Below are positions 45,671 to 54,835 of a DNA stretch of 64,000 nt, piece by piece (position 1 is the first letter of the stretch; every line of letters begins with the position of its first letter). The notes beneath the pieces are model-generated. The model worked only from the letters and a program-made list of their open reading frames with translations, did not search any database and was not told where the DNA came from. The stretch comes from SMAG-U1939 sp036376595 (GTDB lineage: Bacteria > Chloroflexota > Ktedonobacteria > Ktedonobacterales > JADMIN01). The position numbers and the translations under genes were made by a program. Where the stretch lies: NCBI GenBank assembly GCA_036376595.1, contig DASVAA010000227.1:1-64000 (forward strand), given 5' to 3'.

Positions 45671-48600
45671 CTAGCGATCGCGCTGGGCCTGCATCTGCGC
45701 CAACACCCTGCGGCGTGTACGGGACAATCCGGTCGGCCTATCGTCTTGATTGGCATACGCGGGTGCCTCACCGGCGCCAGTTCTATCCAACGCCGGTGCG
45801 ATTGCGGCGAGTGAGGTTTTGGACGTTGTCTGCCGTTGGACACGACTGAGCTTGTCAAGCGCGAGGATCAACCCCAGTAGCACCCATAGCAGCAGGCTAT
45901 CGTCGTAAGCATTATGGACGAAGGCATTGGCGCAGTAGGCGGCAAGCCCAGCCGCCAGGCCCAGAATCACCGCGCGCAGCCACGGATCGCGTGTGCGCCG
46001 CCACGTACGCCAGGCGCTCCAAAAGCCGAACGCGTGCAGCAGCGCAAATGCCACTGCCCCAAGCGTGCCGAAGGCTATCCACATCGCCAGGAAATCATTG
46101 TGCGGTGGCAACGTGCCCAGCGCCGTCAGCGAGCCGGGGGTCAAATGCGCTATCGAAGCCACCCGCGCGGTGTACCGCGGCGCGAAACCCAGGAAGCGAT
46201 TGTAGCCGATACCAAGGAGCGGATGGTCGCGCACGATCAACAGGCCCGCGAGCCACAGTGCCACCCGTTGGCCGGTGCTGATATCGAGGTCGCGCGACGC
46301 GCGCGACGCCAGCAGGTGGGAGCCAGCGCCTGAGCGGACCACGACGATGGCAGCGCCAGCCGTTGCGGCAAACAAGAAGGCAAGCCCGACATAGCGCTGC
46401 GACCGCGGCAGGCCCAGTACCACCACCACACAGGCCAGCCCCACTGCGAGAAAGCCCGAACGTGTGCCACTGGAGTAGATTCCGGCGATCAGCACAAGGG
46501 CGAGTGCGGCACCGCTACAACGCAGCCACAGGGACATCCGTCCGTAGGCAACGATCCCGATGAGCGTCGCGGCCCCGACGCCAAGCGTATCCGACAGGTT
46601 AACAGGAATCTGCGTCAGACCAAAACCGCGGGTCGTATAACGGGCAAGCGTCGCGGTGTCGGCCACGCCAATGGGACTGGCCAAGTACACCTGCGCGAGC
46701 GCTGTCAACGCCGACAGGCTCAGGATGAGCAGCGCGGGGACCAGCACCACGAGAAGCCGGCGCTTCCGATCGAGCACACCCGCCAGGGTGAAGAGCAGAA
46801 CGATGCCGACGGCGGTATGGCGCACGAAGGTCGAGGTATCGCCGCCGTTTACTGTATTGCTGAGCAGGCCGATGGCGACAAAGGCGCTGAGCACCGCGGC
46901 GAGACGCAGGCTATCGCGGCTGAGCGCAAAGCGGCGCTGCGCGATGGCGAGCGCACTGCCGTAGAGGACCAGCGCCGCCAGCACGGTACGCAGGCTCTGC
47001 GAGGGCAACAGGGGCGTAGGATAATCGGTGAGTGTGAGATCGGCCACCACGATCGCTGCCACCAACCAGAGCCGGTCGAACAGGGCGAGCGCGGCCAGCG
47101 CGCCGACGCAGGCCAGGACGAAGGCGATGGCGCTCAGATCAAACATCACGACGGCGACCCAGGTGCCCAGCGTCGCGCCCGCTAAGAGCGCCAGCAGCAT
47201 CGCACGATGTGCCTGCAGCCAGGCGCGCCCATCCTGCAGCAGCCGCCACGTCTTGACTACCGCGCGCAAGACGTCAATGCCAAGCGCGCGTAGATCTGAA
47301 GGGCGGACGAACAGCGCCTGGTCCACGCGTACGTGGCCGTAGGCGAGGAACGCGACGAGAACTATGGCGCCGTTTAAGCAGTACGCGATGCTCGACGTCA
47401 GCGCGGCGCCGGCGATTCCGTAGCGTGGGATCAGCAAGAGATCGAGCGTAATCGTCACGGCGAGCGAGGCGCCGGTGGAGATGATGCCGACGTACGCCTT
47501 GTTATTGCCGAGCAGGTAGCTGTAGAGGGACTTGTAGATCGTCACGCCGAATGCACCCGGCAGCAGCAGCCACAGCGGCACCAGCGCCGGCAAGAAGGCC
47601 GGCCCATAGAGGATAACAATCAGAAGATGGCCGGCGGCAAAGACAACCACCACCAACAGGGCGATCAAGAAGAGGGAGCGGCGGCAGACGGTGGCGATCA
47701 GTCGCGCGCCACCGCGAGCGGAGGCCGCGGCGGCAGCGGGGAACAGCACTGTCGAGAGCACCAGTGGCAACTGCCACAGCAGCTCGCTTACACTGGCTGA
47801 CACGGCGTAGTAGCCGACAGCGGTCACGCTGACGAAGATGCTGACAAGGTATGTGTCCAGCCGTACGTTGCCGTAATTGAAGAGCGAGGTCAAGTAGGTC
47901 TGCGCGCCGAAACGCAGCAGCTCGCGCTGAATCGATCCCCGCCAGCTCGGCACAACCGCCGTAAAGCGCATGAGCAAGAGCAGCGAACTCAGCAGCGAGG
48001 CAATGACGCTGAGCCAGTACGAGAACACTGCGGCATTCAGAGGATCCTGAGAGACTACCAGCAGCGCGCCGAACCCCGCGGCCTGGACGACCACCTGCAC
48101 GATGTTCGCAATGTTGTAGCCAATGATGTCGTTGGCCGCGAGCTGGCAGTCGGAAAGAAAGTAGTTGAGTAGCACAATGGGTCCCAGCAGAATGAGCAGG
48201 GCACGGTACGGCGTTGGGATCTGCAGCAGGAATGGCACGCGCAGCACGAAGGCGAGCACGAAGTAGCCAGCAGCGGTGATCGCCGAGATCAGCAGGCCCA
48301 GACTAACGACATTGCCGACTGCCTGTCGCAAGGTGAAAACCTTGCGGCCGACCGCGTAGATCGCCGCCGACGAAGCGCCAAATGTGCAGTAGGTGAACAC
48401 GATGCTAACCAGCAGGAAGATGGTGTAGGTGCCCTTGTCGTGCGGACCCAACAGCCGCGAAGAGATGATGCTCAGCGGAAGGGCAATGCCGTATTGGGCG
48501 AGGCGGCCGATCAGCGCCACTGCGATATTGCGTCCAGTACGCTGAGTCCCAGTCGGGCGCGCAATCGTGGACAGCATCTCGGTTGACAGCCGGTCGTCCA

Positions 48601-48787
48601 ACAGTCCCACCGGCGGCAGGATCTGCGTGTCGCGCTCCTCAAACCACGCCTGCCAACCGCCGAGCCGGATTGTCGGCGCCGTGTCGTCCACGCCCACCGG
48701 AGACTTGCGCTGGTTGCTCCGGTCTGTATCCTGCTGGCCCATCGGTTGCCCCACTTCATACCTGCCGGACTCCACGCTCATCCGCAC
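45671..48787 (-). CDS. Fused Wzx-like flippase and Wzy-like O-antigen ligase/polymerase
   Basis: A single 1038-residue frame. Residues about 85-510 form a MOP-superfamily flippase: SRLLGPHDKGTYTIFLL, later IPRYGIAGAALTSSIAY, and 12-14 helices. Residues about 525-985 form a Wzy/WaaL-type protein with a large loop: GTRSGFLAVG, then TGQRVALWLAGLLIVRDHPL, LLGIGYNRFLGF and LPPHNDFLAMWIAFG. The link is an amphipathic stretch of about 30 residues, with no stop or frameshift seen. Lipid-linked repeat units would be flipped and polymerised by one polypeptide. The start overlaps the upstream Wzz-like gene by 32 bases, so they are coupled. Confidence 0.85.
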   Translation of the reverse strand: MRMSVESGRYEVGQPMGQQDTDRSNQRKSPVGVDDTAPTIRLGGWQAWFEERDTQILPPVGLLDDRLSTEMLSTIARPTGTQRTGRNIAVALIGRLAQYGIALPLSIISSRLLGPHDKGTYTIFLLVSIVFTYCTFGASSAAIYAVGRKVFTLRQAVGNVVSLGLLISAITAAGYFVLAFVLRVPFLLQIPTPYRALLILLGPIVLLNYFLSDCQLAANDIIGYNIANIVQVVVQAAGFGALLVVSQDPLNAAVFSYWLSVIASLLSSLLLLMRFTAVVPSWRGSIQRELLRFGAQTYLTSLFNYGNVRLDTYLVSIFVSVTAVGYYAVSASVSELLWQLPLVLSTVLFPAAAAASARGGARLIATVCRRSLFLIALLVVVVFAAGHLLIVILYGPAFLPALVPLWLLLPGAFGVTIYKSLYSYLLGNNKAYVGIISTGASLAVTITLDLLLIPRYGIAGAALTSSIAYCLNGAIVLVAFLAYGHVRVDQALFVRPSDLRALGIDVLRAVVKTWRLLQDGRAWLQAHRAMLLALLAGATLGTWVAVVMFDLSAIAFVLACVGALAALALFDRLWLVAAIVVADLTLTDYPTPLLPSQSLRTVLAALVLYGSALAIAQRRFALSRDSLRLAAVLSAFVAIGLLSNTVNGGDTSTFVRHTAVGIVLLFTLAGVLDRKRRLLVVLVPALLILSLSALTALAQVYLASPIGVADTATLARYTTRGFGLTQIPVNLSDTLGVGAATLIGIVAYGRMSLWLRCSGAALALVLIAGIYSSGTRSGFLAVGLACVVVVLGLPRSQRYVGLAFLFAATAGAAIVVVRSGAGSHLLASRASRDLDISTGQRVALWLAGLLIVRDHPLLGIGYNRFLGFAPRYTARVASIAHLTPGSLTALGTLPPHNDFLAMWIAFGTLGAVAFALLHAFGFWSAWRTWRRTRDPWLRAVILGLAAGLAAYCANAFVHNAYDDSLLLWVLLGLILALDKLSRVQRQTTSKTSLAAIAPALDRTGAGEAPAYANQDDRPTGLSRTRRRVLAQMQAQRDR

Positions 48788-50417
48788 TCGTGTACCTCGT
48801 CGCCGCTGGTCTAGGCACTGGCGAGGTCATGCCTGGGCGCGCATCAGGCGTGGGAGCACCCGTCCGTACGGTGCGGATAGGAGCCGGAGGCCGTGGGGCG
48901 GTCGCCGTCATCACCAGCGCTACCACGCCGGCATGCACCATGTCGAGCGTTTCCACGCTGTCAAAGAGCGCTTCGGTGCGTCCTCGCTGCTCGTCGGCCA
49001 CGAGCACGATGCCGTCGGCGCGCTCCGCCAGCGCGACGGTCCCCCACTCTGCTATCACCGGCGGTGCATCCACCACGATCAAATCGGTTGGTGAAGCAAG
49101 TAGTGCATCGAGCAAGCGATCCATCGCCGGAGATTCGAGCAGGAGCTTTTGCATGTGCGAACGCTGACCTGCTGGGAGGACCCACAACGACGGCAATTGC
49201 GTGGCTCTGATAGCTGCCTGCGGGTCAGGCGGCGCGGCGCTTGCCTGCGTCAGCAGGTCAACGAGGCCGGGTTGAGCAGGAAGGCCGAAGATCGCCTGGA
49301 TCGAGGGCCGCTCGACGTTTGCATCCATCAGCAGTACCCGCTTGCCTGACGCGGCGGCGTGCACGGCGAGGGCTGCGGCAACGAGGCTCGTGCCCGCGTG
49401 CGATTCGGCACCTGCTACAAGCAGCAGCCGAAGCGGCCGCTCCACACTCTTGATCGTCACCGCCAGGAACAGCTCATTGAGTGATTCTGGATTGCCCACC
49501 GCACGGCGCGGGTCACCGCCAGGTGGCAGCGCCGTCCGTGGCAGCGTCATCGCGATCAAGGCCACGTCTTGTAGCGCCGCGGGTAACCTGCCACCCAACG
49601 GCAGTCCACGCCGCCGCGGCCGGAGAGCGGCCGCGACCAGGATGCCAATCGCCAATCCGCCACCGACGCCGCCCAACAGCAGCTTGCGCCGGTCGGGCTG
49701 CACCGTCGCCTCATCGGCGAACGCCGGTCGCGCCACGCCCACTATTGGCGCCTGTTGTGCCTCTAACGAAAGCAGATTGGCGAGCTGCCCATTATCGTCG
49801 GCTGCGGATTGCTGTTGGACCGCGAGCTGCGCCTGGGTGGCTGCTACCTGCGGGTCCTGAGCAGGCGGCAGCGGTGGAAGCAGGGCGTTATCGTGCTGGA
49901 TGAGCTGCGCGAGGCGCTTCTGAGTCGCCGTGACCTGCGTCTGCAGCGCCGCGAGGCGGTCGCGCAGCGGCTTCTCGCGCGCTGCGTTAGCGGTGGCAAT
50001 GTTCTGCGTCTCGGTCGCGACGATGGCCTGTGCCTCCGCGCTCGCGAGCGCGGCCGCACGGTCCGGCGAGCTAGCGTGCGCAGTCACTTCCAGCAATTGG
50101 GTCTGCGGCACCGGCTGGACGACCAGCGCCGCGCGCAGATCGGCCACGCTCTCGCCCGGTACCGACGCCGTAGCGTTCGTCAAGACAGCGCTCGTGTTTG
50201 CTGAGGCCTGGAGGGTGTTCAGCAGCTCGCTGGTCTGAAGCTGGATGGTTTGGCGGTCGAGCGTATTGATCAGGTACTCGACACGCACGTACGCACTCAC
50301 CGTGTACGTGGAAGGGCGACTCGTGTACACCACGGCGGCAAGCGTGCCCAGGGTCAGGCAGGCAAGCACAACCCCCACGCGCAATCCCAAGATGATGACA
50401 CGGTTTCGTGCGCCCAC
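48756..50417 (-). CDS. Wzz/BY-kinase-like protein with degenerate Walker A
   Basis: A 553-residue protein starting at GTG 50417 behind GGGGAGG. Helix 1 (residues 11-31) and helix 2 (about 247-265) flank a coiled-coil Wzz-like external domain. The cytoplasmic part has the layout of a bacterial tyrosine kinase: VLLMDANVERP (Walker A') and LIVVDAPPV (Walker B). Walker A, however, reads GAESHAGTS, with Thr343 where the lysine should be, and the C-terminus has one Tyr instead of a Tyr cluster. Likely a chain-length regulator with no kinase activity. Overlaps the Wzx-Wzy start. Confidence 0.82.
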   Translation of the reverse strand: MGARNRVIILGLRVGVVLACLTLGTLAAVVYTSRPSTYTVSAYVRVEYLINTLDRQTIQLQTSELLNTLQASANTSAVLTNATASVPGESVADLRAALVVQPVPQTQLLEVTAHASSPDRAAALASAEAQAIVATETQNIATANAAREKPLRDRLAALQTQVTATQKRLAQLIQHDNALLPPLPPAQDPQVAATQAQLAVQQQSAADDNGQLANLLSLEAQQAPIVGVARPAFADEATVQPDRRKLLLGGVGGGLAIGILVAAALRPRRRGLPLGGRLPAALQDVALIAMTLPRTALPPGGDPRRAVGNPESLNELFLAVTIKSVERPLRLLLVAGAESHAGTSLVAAALAVHAAASGKRVLLMDANVERPSIQAIFGLPAQPGLVDLLTQASAAPPDPQAAIRATQLPSLWVLPAGQRSHMQKLLLESPAMDRLLDALLASPTDLIVVDAPPVIAEWGTVALAERADGIVLVADEQRGRTEALFDSVETLDMVHAGVVALVMTATAPRPPAPIRTVRTGAPTPDARPGMTSPVPRPAATRYTSADERGVRQV

Positions 50418-50471
50418 CAGGTATGCCTCCCCTCTTACACCCTGCCTGCCCCTGCCTTCGTACGCCGGCAG

Positions 50472-52412
50472 CTACCCCGACCGCGACCAGAGTTGAAGCG
50501 CGGGCGCTGTCGTTCCAACGGCAAAGGTGGCGGCGTGCGGTTGCCAGGTCACAGCCCATCCCGCGCTGCCAATTGGGATCGTCTCACCCGCGGCCGTCGT
50601 GTCCAGGGGATCCTGCACCAACACGGTGCCATCCTCAGAGCTGGCCGCCAGCGCGTGGCCGTCACTGGACCATGCGAGTCCCCGGGTGATCTGTGTTGGG
50701 CCAAAGAGTACGCGTTCGAGCACCAGCGCATCCAGACTCCAGATGCGCGGATGCGGGTCGAGGCCGGCTGAGGCAATCTGGGCGCTGTTGGGCGACAGTG
50801 CAAGGGCAAAGACTTGTTCCTGGCCGCTGACGACCTGCCGCATCTGCTTGCCGGTGGCGCTGTTCCACAGTCGCAACACCCCGTCGAGACCCGATGAAAG
50901 TATGTCACCACTGCCCGTACAGAGCACTGCGCGCACCTGGTTTTGCGACCCACCTAGCACCATGCGCAGGGCGCCCGTGGTGCCATCCCAGATCCGTAGT
51001 GTGGTGTCTGCCGAGCCGCTCACGAGATGCTTTCCATCGGGCAGCCAGGCCAGCGCCCGGACCGCTCCCTGGTGCCCCATCAGGTTTAGCGGCGGCTGAC
51101 CAGACTGCGGGTCGGCGATGATGATGGTGCCATCGCGGCATCCTGCCGCCACGCGTGCGCCGTCCGGAGCGAACGCCAGCGCGAATATGCCTGAAGCGGC
51201 TTGCACCAGCGTCCCAGGGGCGGTAGCGGCGTCCGACGGCCTCCATAGCAGAACCGCAGTATCGTTCCCACCCGAGACGAGCACCTGACCGTCAGGCGAC
51301 CAGGCGAGGGCATTGACCTCGGCAGAGTGTCCCTTCAAAACGGCAGTGCGGCGAAATGCGCGCTGCGGACCGAGTGGGCTCGCTGTGCTGGTAGCGTTGA
51401 CCGCGCTGGTAGGGCTAGTTCCCGCACGCCCCGCACTCGTGGTGAGCGGATGTATCGCGGCAAGAGCGGCAAACGCGGTGACGGCGCCCGCACCGAAGGC
51501 GAGCATCTGGCGACGACTGACGCGCATCGCCGCGGATGGCTCATCGTCTGGCGGCTGCTCCAATCTACTCACGGCCTCGCGCAGGGCGTCCATAAGCTGT
51601 GCCACGGAGGTGAAGCGTTGCGCGGGATCGGGGCGCAGTGCGGTGCTCAAGACTGCGTGCAACGCGGCCTCCAGTTGCGGCCGCCGCGCATCTTGATCGG
51701 GGAGACCCGCGGCCTTCTGATCGAGTATCGAGGCGAGGGAGTGCGGCGCAAACGGTGGCTGGCGCGTCAACATGAGATAGGCGAGGGCGCCCAGCCCGTA
51801 GACATCCGAACGGGCCGATACCTCGCCGGCGAACTGTTCGGGGGCGAAGTAGACCGCGGCACGTGCCTCGCCGCGCATAAGCTGCCGTGTGGCATAGACG
51901 TGGCCGTACAGGTAATCGGCATATCGTAGCTGTTCGAGCCCGGATCCCTCTACACCGCTCGCCCGTAGCAGGCGAATGTTGGAGGGCTTGAGGTCGCCGT
52001 GGATGAGTCCGGCGCCGTGCAGGGCGCCCAGACCAGCGGCGAGCGTCTCGACGTAGCGCAGCCAGGTGCGTGGGTGCCGCGGCAGCCATTTGGCATGCCC
52101 GGAGGTCGCCGTGGCCAAACTCTCCCCGGAATCCAACTCCTGGACGATCCAGATGCTGTCGGGGGCTATCACGCAATCTAGGGTCGGCATCACAGCGGGG
52201 TGTCGCACCCGCTGTGCGAGGGCATAGGCTCGGCGCACCTGATCGGCGGCTCCTGGATCAGCGCTCGATGATGGATGCAGCACTTTGACGGCAATGGGGA
52301 CGGCCTCCTCGGCCCGACGTGCGGCGAAGACACGGCCCAATGCTCCATAGCCGAGCGGCGCAAGCAGGCGGTAACGATCGGAGACCGGCCGCTGGCTGAG
52401 CAACCCTGACAT
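50472..52412 (-). CDS. Membrane Ser/Thr protein kinase with WD40 repeats
   Basis: A 646-residue protein. Kinase domain about 13-285: Gly loop GYGALGRVF, Lys43 in AVKVL, catalytic loop HGDLKPSN (HRD altered to HGD, residues 138-140), ADY at 165-167 in place of DFG, APE at 190-192. A membrane helix (about 302-321) follows an RR pair. From about 358 on there are six to seven WD40-like blades, for example GHSAEVNALAWSPDGQVLVS and LVSGSADTTLRIWD. An outward beta-propeller as sensor and inward kinase is the simplest reading. A near-consensus promoter precedes it. Located 54 bases from the Wzz-like gene. Confidence 0.88.
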   Translation of the reverse strand: MSGLLSQRPVSDRYRLLAPLGYGALGRVFAARRAEEAVPIAVKVLHPSSSADPGAADQVRRAYALAQRVRHPAVMPTLDCVIAPDSIWIVQELDSGESLATATSGHAKWLPRHPRTWLRYVETLAAGLGALHGAGLIHGDLKPSNIRLLRASGVEGSGLEQLRYADYLYGHVYATRQLMRGEARAAVYFAPEQFAGEVSARSDVYGLGALAYLMLTRQPPFAPHSLASILDQKAAGLPDQDARRPQLEAALHAVLSTALRPDPAQRFTSVAQLMDALREAVSRLEQPPDDEPSAAMRVSRRQMLAFGAGAVTAFAALAAIHPLTTSAGRAGTSPTSAVNATSTASPLGPQRAFRRTAVLKGHSAEVNALAWSPDGQVLVSGGNDTAVLLWRPSDAATAPGTLVQAASGIFALAFAPDGARVAAGCRDGTIIIADPQSGQPPLNLMGHQGAVRALAWLPDGKHLVSGSADTTLRIWDGTTGALRMVLGGSQNQVRAVLCTGSGDILSSGLDGVLRLWNSATGKQMRQVVSGQEQVFALALSPNSAQIASAGLDPHPRIWSLDALVLERVLFGPTQITRGLAWSSDGHALAASSEDGTVLVQDPLDTTAAGETIPIGSAGWAVTWQPHAATFAVGTTAPALQLWSRSG

Positions 52413-52475
52413 GGCATCTTCCTGCTTCGTCTGGGCGCTGGCCCCACCGCCCCACCCCCCGACTCGTTTCGATTC

Positions 52476-52504
52476 ACGATACCAATGGACTCAGGGATTG
52501 TCAA
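52476..52504 (-). promoter_or_regulatory. Sigma70-type promoter of the WD40 kinase gene
   Basis: On the minus strand TTGACA (52504-52499), 17 bases, TATCGT (52481-52476), 64 bases before the ATG at 52412. It may drive the kinase, Wzz-like and Wzx-Wzy genes together. Confidence 0.65.
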
Positions 52505-52536
52505 CGCCGGAAGGCCGCACGTCCCGCGGGCAACGC

Positions 52537-53427
52537 TTAGCGGTCGCCTGACATACCACCGGGCTTGCGCAGGCGCATGCTCACCCACCAGCACACATAC
52601 AGCGCCAGCCCTTGCCGGCGCGCGAAGCGGTTGTCCCATCGCTGGCCCCAGCGGCAGACGACCTGTCCTATTCGCCGCATACCGGGGAGGAGCTGTAGTG
52701 CCAGCCCAATCTTCGCCGCGCCGGCGACTCCCTGCAGGTCCTCGATCACGAAGGAGCGTCGCAACCGGCGCAGTGTCGCCCGCGTGAACGGCCACTCCCA
52801 TGCCCGGTCAGTCTGCAAAGGCCGGTAGAGCAGGCGCGCCAGGCGATTGAGGGGATCGGTCATGAGGGGGTCCATGGAGATGATCGTGCCGCCGGGCTTG
52901 AGAATGCGGGCAAGCTCGTCGAGCAGCACGCCCATGTCCTGAAAGTGGTGCAGCACCGAGAAGGCATAGACGAGGTCGAAGGAGGCATCGGGAAAGTCGT
53001 TGGCGAGAAAGTCGCCAGCATAGGCATGCGCGTGCGTGAGATCGCGCTCGCGCAGCGTCGAGTTGAGGCGTTCGATGGCGTGTGGTGAGAGATCGAGACC
53101 AATGTACTCTCCGCATCTCTCGGCGATCTCAAGCGAAAGGCGGTTGCCCGAGAAGCAGCCAAGATCGAGCACCCGCATGCCCGCCAGGTCGCCGAGCCAC
53201 GCATGGTGTAATGTATAGAGCTGGTCGTCCACGCCAGTGACCTTACGCATGCGCCAGATCCACAGCCGCGCCCGCGACCAGAGATTCGTGATGACATTGG
53301 CCGCACGCTCGGGTGTATACGTTGCCGACGTCTCAGCCGCTTCGAAGCGCGACTCGTAGAAGTCTTTCTGGCGTACGTTGATGGCCAACATCTGTTGCCG
53401 CGTGTCGCGGCGCGCCTCGTCTCGCAT
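52537..53427 (-). CDS. Class I SAM-dependent methyltransferase
   Basis: A 296-residue protein from ATG 53427 (GAGGGG upstream). Motif I is VLDLGCFSGNRLSL, motif II YIGLDLSPHAIERL, motif IV FDLVYAFSVLHHF, post-motif LKPGGTIISMDPL. This set is common in sugar- and lipid-modifying methyltransferases of polysaccharide clusters. A strong promoter sits upstream. The C-terminal 90 residues are basic and amphipathic, perhaps membrane-bound. Substrate unknown. Confidence 0.87.
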   Translation of the reverse strand: MRDEARRDTRQQMLAINVRQKDFYESRFEAAETSATYTPERAANVITNLWSRARLWIWRMRKVTGVDDQLYTLHHAWLGDLAGMRVLDLGCFSGNRLSLEIAERCGEYIGLDLSPHAIERLNSTLRERDLTHAHAYAGDFLANDFPDASFDLVYAFSVLHHFQDMGVLLDELARILKPGGTIISMDPLMTDPLNRLARLLYRPLQTDRAWEWPFTRATLRRLRRSFVIEDLQGVAGAAKIGLALQLLPGMRRIGQVVCRWGQRWDNRFARRQGLALYVCWWVSMRLRKPGGMSGDR

Positions 53428-53513
53428 GCGCGTCCACCCCTCGTCGCCACCAGTTCCGTTTCGTTCGCCGCGTCTTCGGGCCGCATTCAGATATCGCGTA
53501 TCGCGGCGCCTGC

Positions 53514-53542
53514 ATTGTACGGGCGAGGCGGATCGCGCGCAA
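53514..53542 (-). promoter_or_regulatory. Sigma70-type promoter of the methyltransferase at 52537
   Basis: Minus strand TTGCGC (53542-53537), 17 bases, TACAAT (53519-53514); about 85 bases before ATG 53427. Confidence 0.6.
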
Positions 53543-53715
53543 GTGGAGAGTACCTTGACGGAGAGTTGCCCGAGCACGAGGGGGTGCCTGTCCTTCCCAC
53601 CTCTATCCCTGGAGTCAGCCGCGCGTTGGAAGTCCTTCCAATGGTCAACCGATAGGCGGGTCAGGCCTTGTGAGGAAAGCTCCTGGGCAGTCTACTATTG
53701 TCGCTCTGTTTGCGA

Positions 53716-53744
53716 TTGACATCTCCTGGCTTTCTCCGTACGAT
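53716..53744 (+). promoter_or_regulatory. Sigma70-type promoter of the methyltransferase-like gene at 53845
   Basis: TTGACA (53716-53721), 17 bases, TACGAT (53739-53744). Because it overlaps codons of any longer reading frame, it argues against starts at 53698 or 53743. Confidence 0.65.
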
Positions 53745-53844
53745 GCTGGAGCCATCTGATCGGCCGCGCGGCGCGATGCAAGCTCCCGGTGCATCTGTGC
53801 GACGTTCATTTCCGACGTTCATTACAGGGGGGAGGCGGTGGTGG

Positions 53845-54726
53845 ATGGAGCGCCTATCACTCGGCGTACAGACTGCTCTCGGACGATCTCCTGCGCGAGG
53901 TGCGCTGCGTCGCGCACACCAGCGCTACCGTCATGCACGTGTCCTTCTGTACAAGCTGCGCTATGGCGACGTCGACGAATCAGAGCAGACGGTTGATGCC
54001 ATTGAGAGCATCAGCCGACAGATGGTCGGGCAGGGTCTCCGCGTTGAGCGCATCCAAGTGAACCCGGCCGAGTATGAAGCATTCATCAGAGCGGCTGCTA
54101 TTCCCGAAGCGGTCTATTCCGACCTGTACCGCTCGAAGTTGTTGGAGCATTTTCTCTCCGTGCAGGTATTGAAGCCGCGTCCGGCGGATGTCATCGTTGA
54201 TGTAGCGTGTTTCGCGTCGCCCTTCGCAGCTATGCTTCGGCGGCTGTATGGTTGCCAAACCTATCGCCAGGATCTGCTGTTCCCGCCGGGCATTCACGGC
54301 GATCGTATCGGCGGCAATGCGGCAAAACTCCCACTTGCTGACGCCAGCATACGTGGCATGACACTTCACAACTCCCTAGAGCACTTTGAGGGAGACAGCG
54401 ATTCGCTCTTTATCCGTGAGGCAGCGCGCGTCTTGCAGCCAGGAGGCAGCGTATGCATCGTGCCGCTGGACATGAGCGCCACGTACTCGATCCGCACAGA
54501 TCCGACGCTGCGCCGACGCAACCTTACATTTGACGAAAGAGCTGTGGTACTGCCTCGGCCTGGTCTCGGCCAGCGCCATGAGCGGTTCTACGATGTGGCC
54601 GCTCTGCAGCGAAGGATCCTCAATCAAAGCTCTCTCCTACGGCCATCGCTCACCCTCGTGACGAATGTTGCCGATGTCTGCCCCGGTGGCAAGCCACTCT
54701 TTGTGCTGACACTTGAGCATACCTAA
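53845..54726 (+). CDS. Methyltransferase-like protein (class I SAM fold)
   Basis: Predicted 293 residues from ATG 53845, picked because GGGGGGAGG lies nine bases upstream and the promoter excludes earlier starts; ATG 53776 is the alternative. VIVDVACFASPFAAMLRRLYG is a weak motif I with Ala in place of the usual Gly residues. GMTLHNSLEHFEGDSD and LQPGGSVCIVPLDM match motifs IV and V. The poor glycine content of motif I leaves SAM binding unproven. Probably modifies a sugar or carrier in this cluster. Confidence 0.7.
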   Translation: MERLSLGVQTALGRSPARGALRRAHQRYRHARVLLYKLRYGDVDESEQTVDAIESISRQMVGQGLRVERIQVNPAEYEAFIRAAAIPEAVYSDLYRSKLLEHFLSVQVLKPRPADVIVDVACFASPFAAMLRRLYGCQTYRQDLLFPPGIHGDRIGGNAAKLPLADASIRGMTLHNSLEHFEGDSDSLFIREAARVLQPGGSVCIVPLDMSATYSIRTDPTLRRRNLTFDERAVVLPRPGLGQRHERFYDVAALQRRILNQSSLLRPSLTLVTNVADVCPGGKPLFVLTLEHT

Positions 54727-54835
54727 CAGCGACCTACCTTCTCCCGTTAGCTGCTGAGCGACTGCTTATGTCCGCGCAGATCCAGCGCGCTCGCCATGGC
54801 GCGCTGAAGCACGCGGAGATCGGGGTGAGAGAACA

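Larger units (their letters stand above)
53428..53844. other. Divergent promoter region of two methyltransferase genes
   Basis: About 415 bases carrying one good promoter for each direction (53514-53542 minus and 53716-53744 plus). No gene seen. Confidence 0.6.

Noticed and set aside
50472..52412. Tat signal at the internal RR pair of the kinase
   Set aside because: It lies about 300 residues into the protein after a cytosolic kinase domain; a plain membrane helix is the simpler reading.
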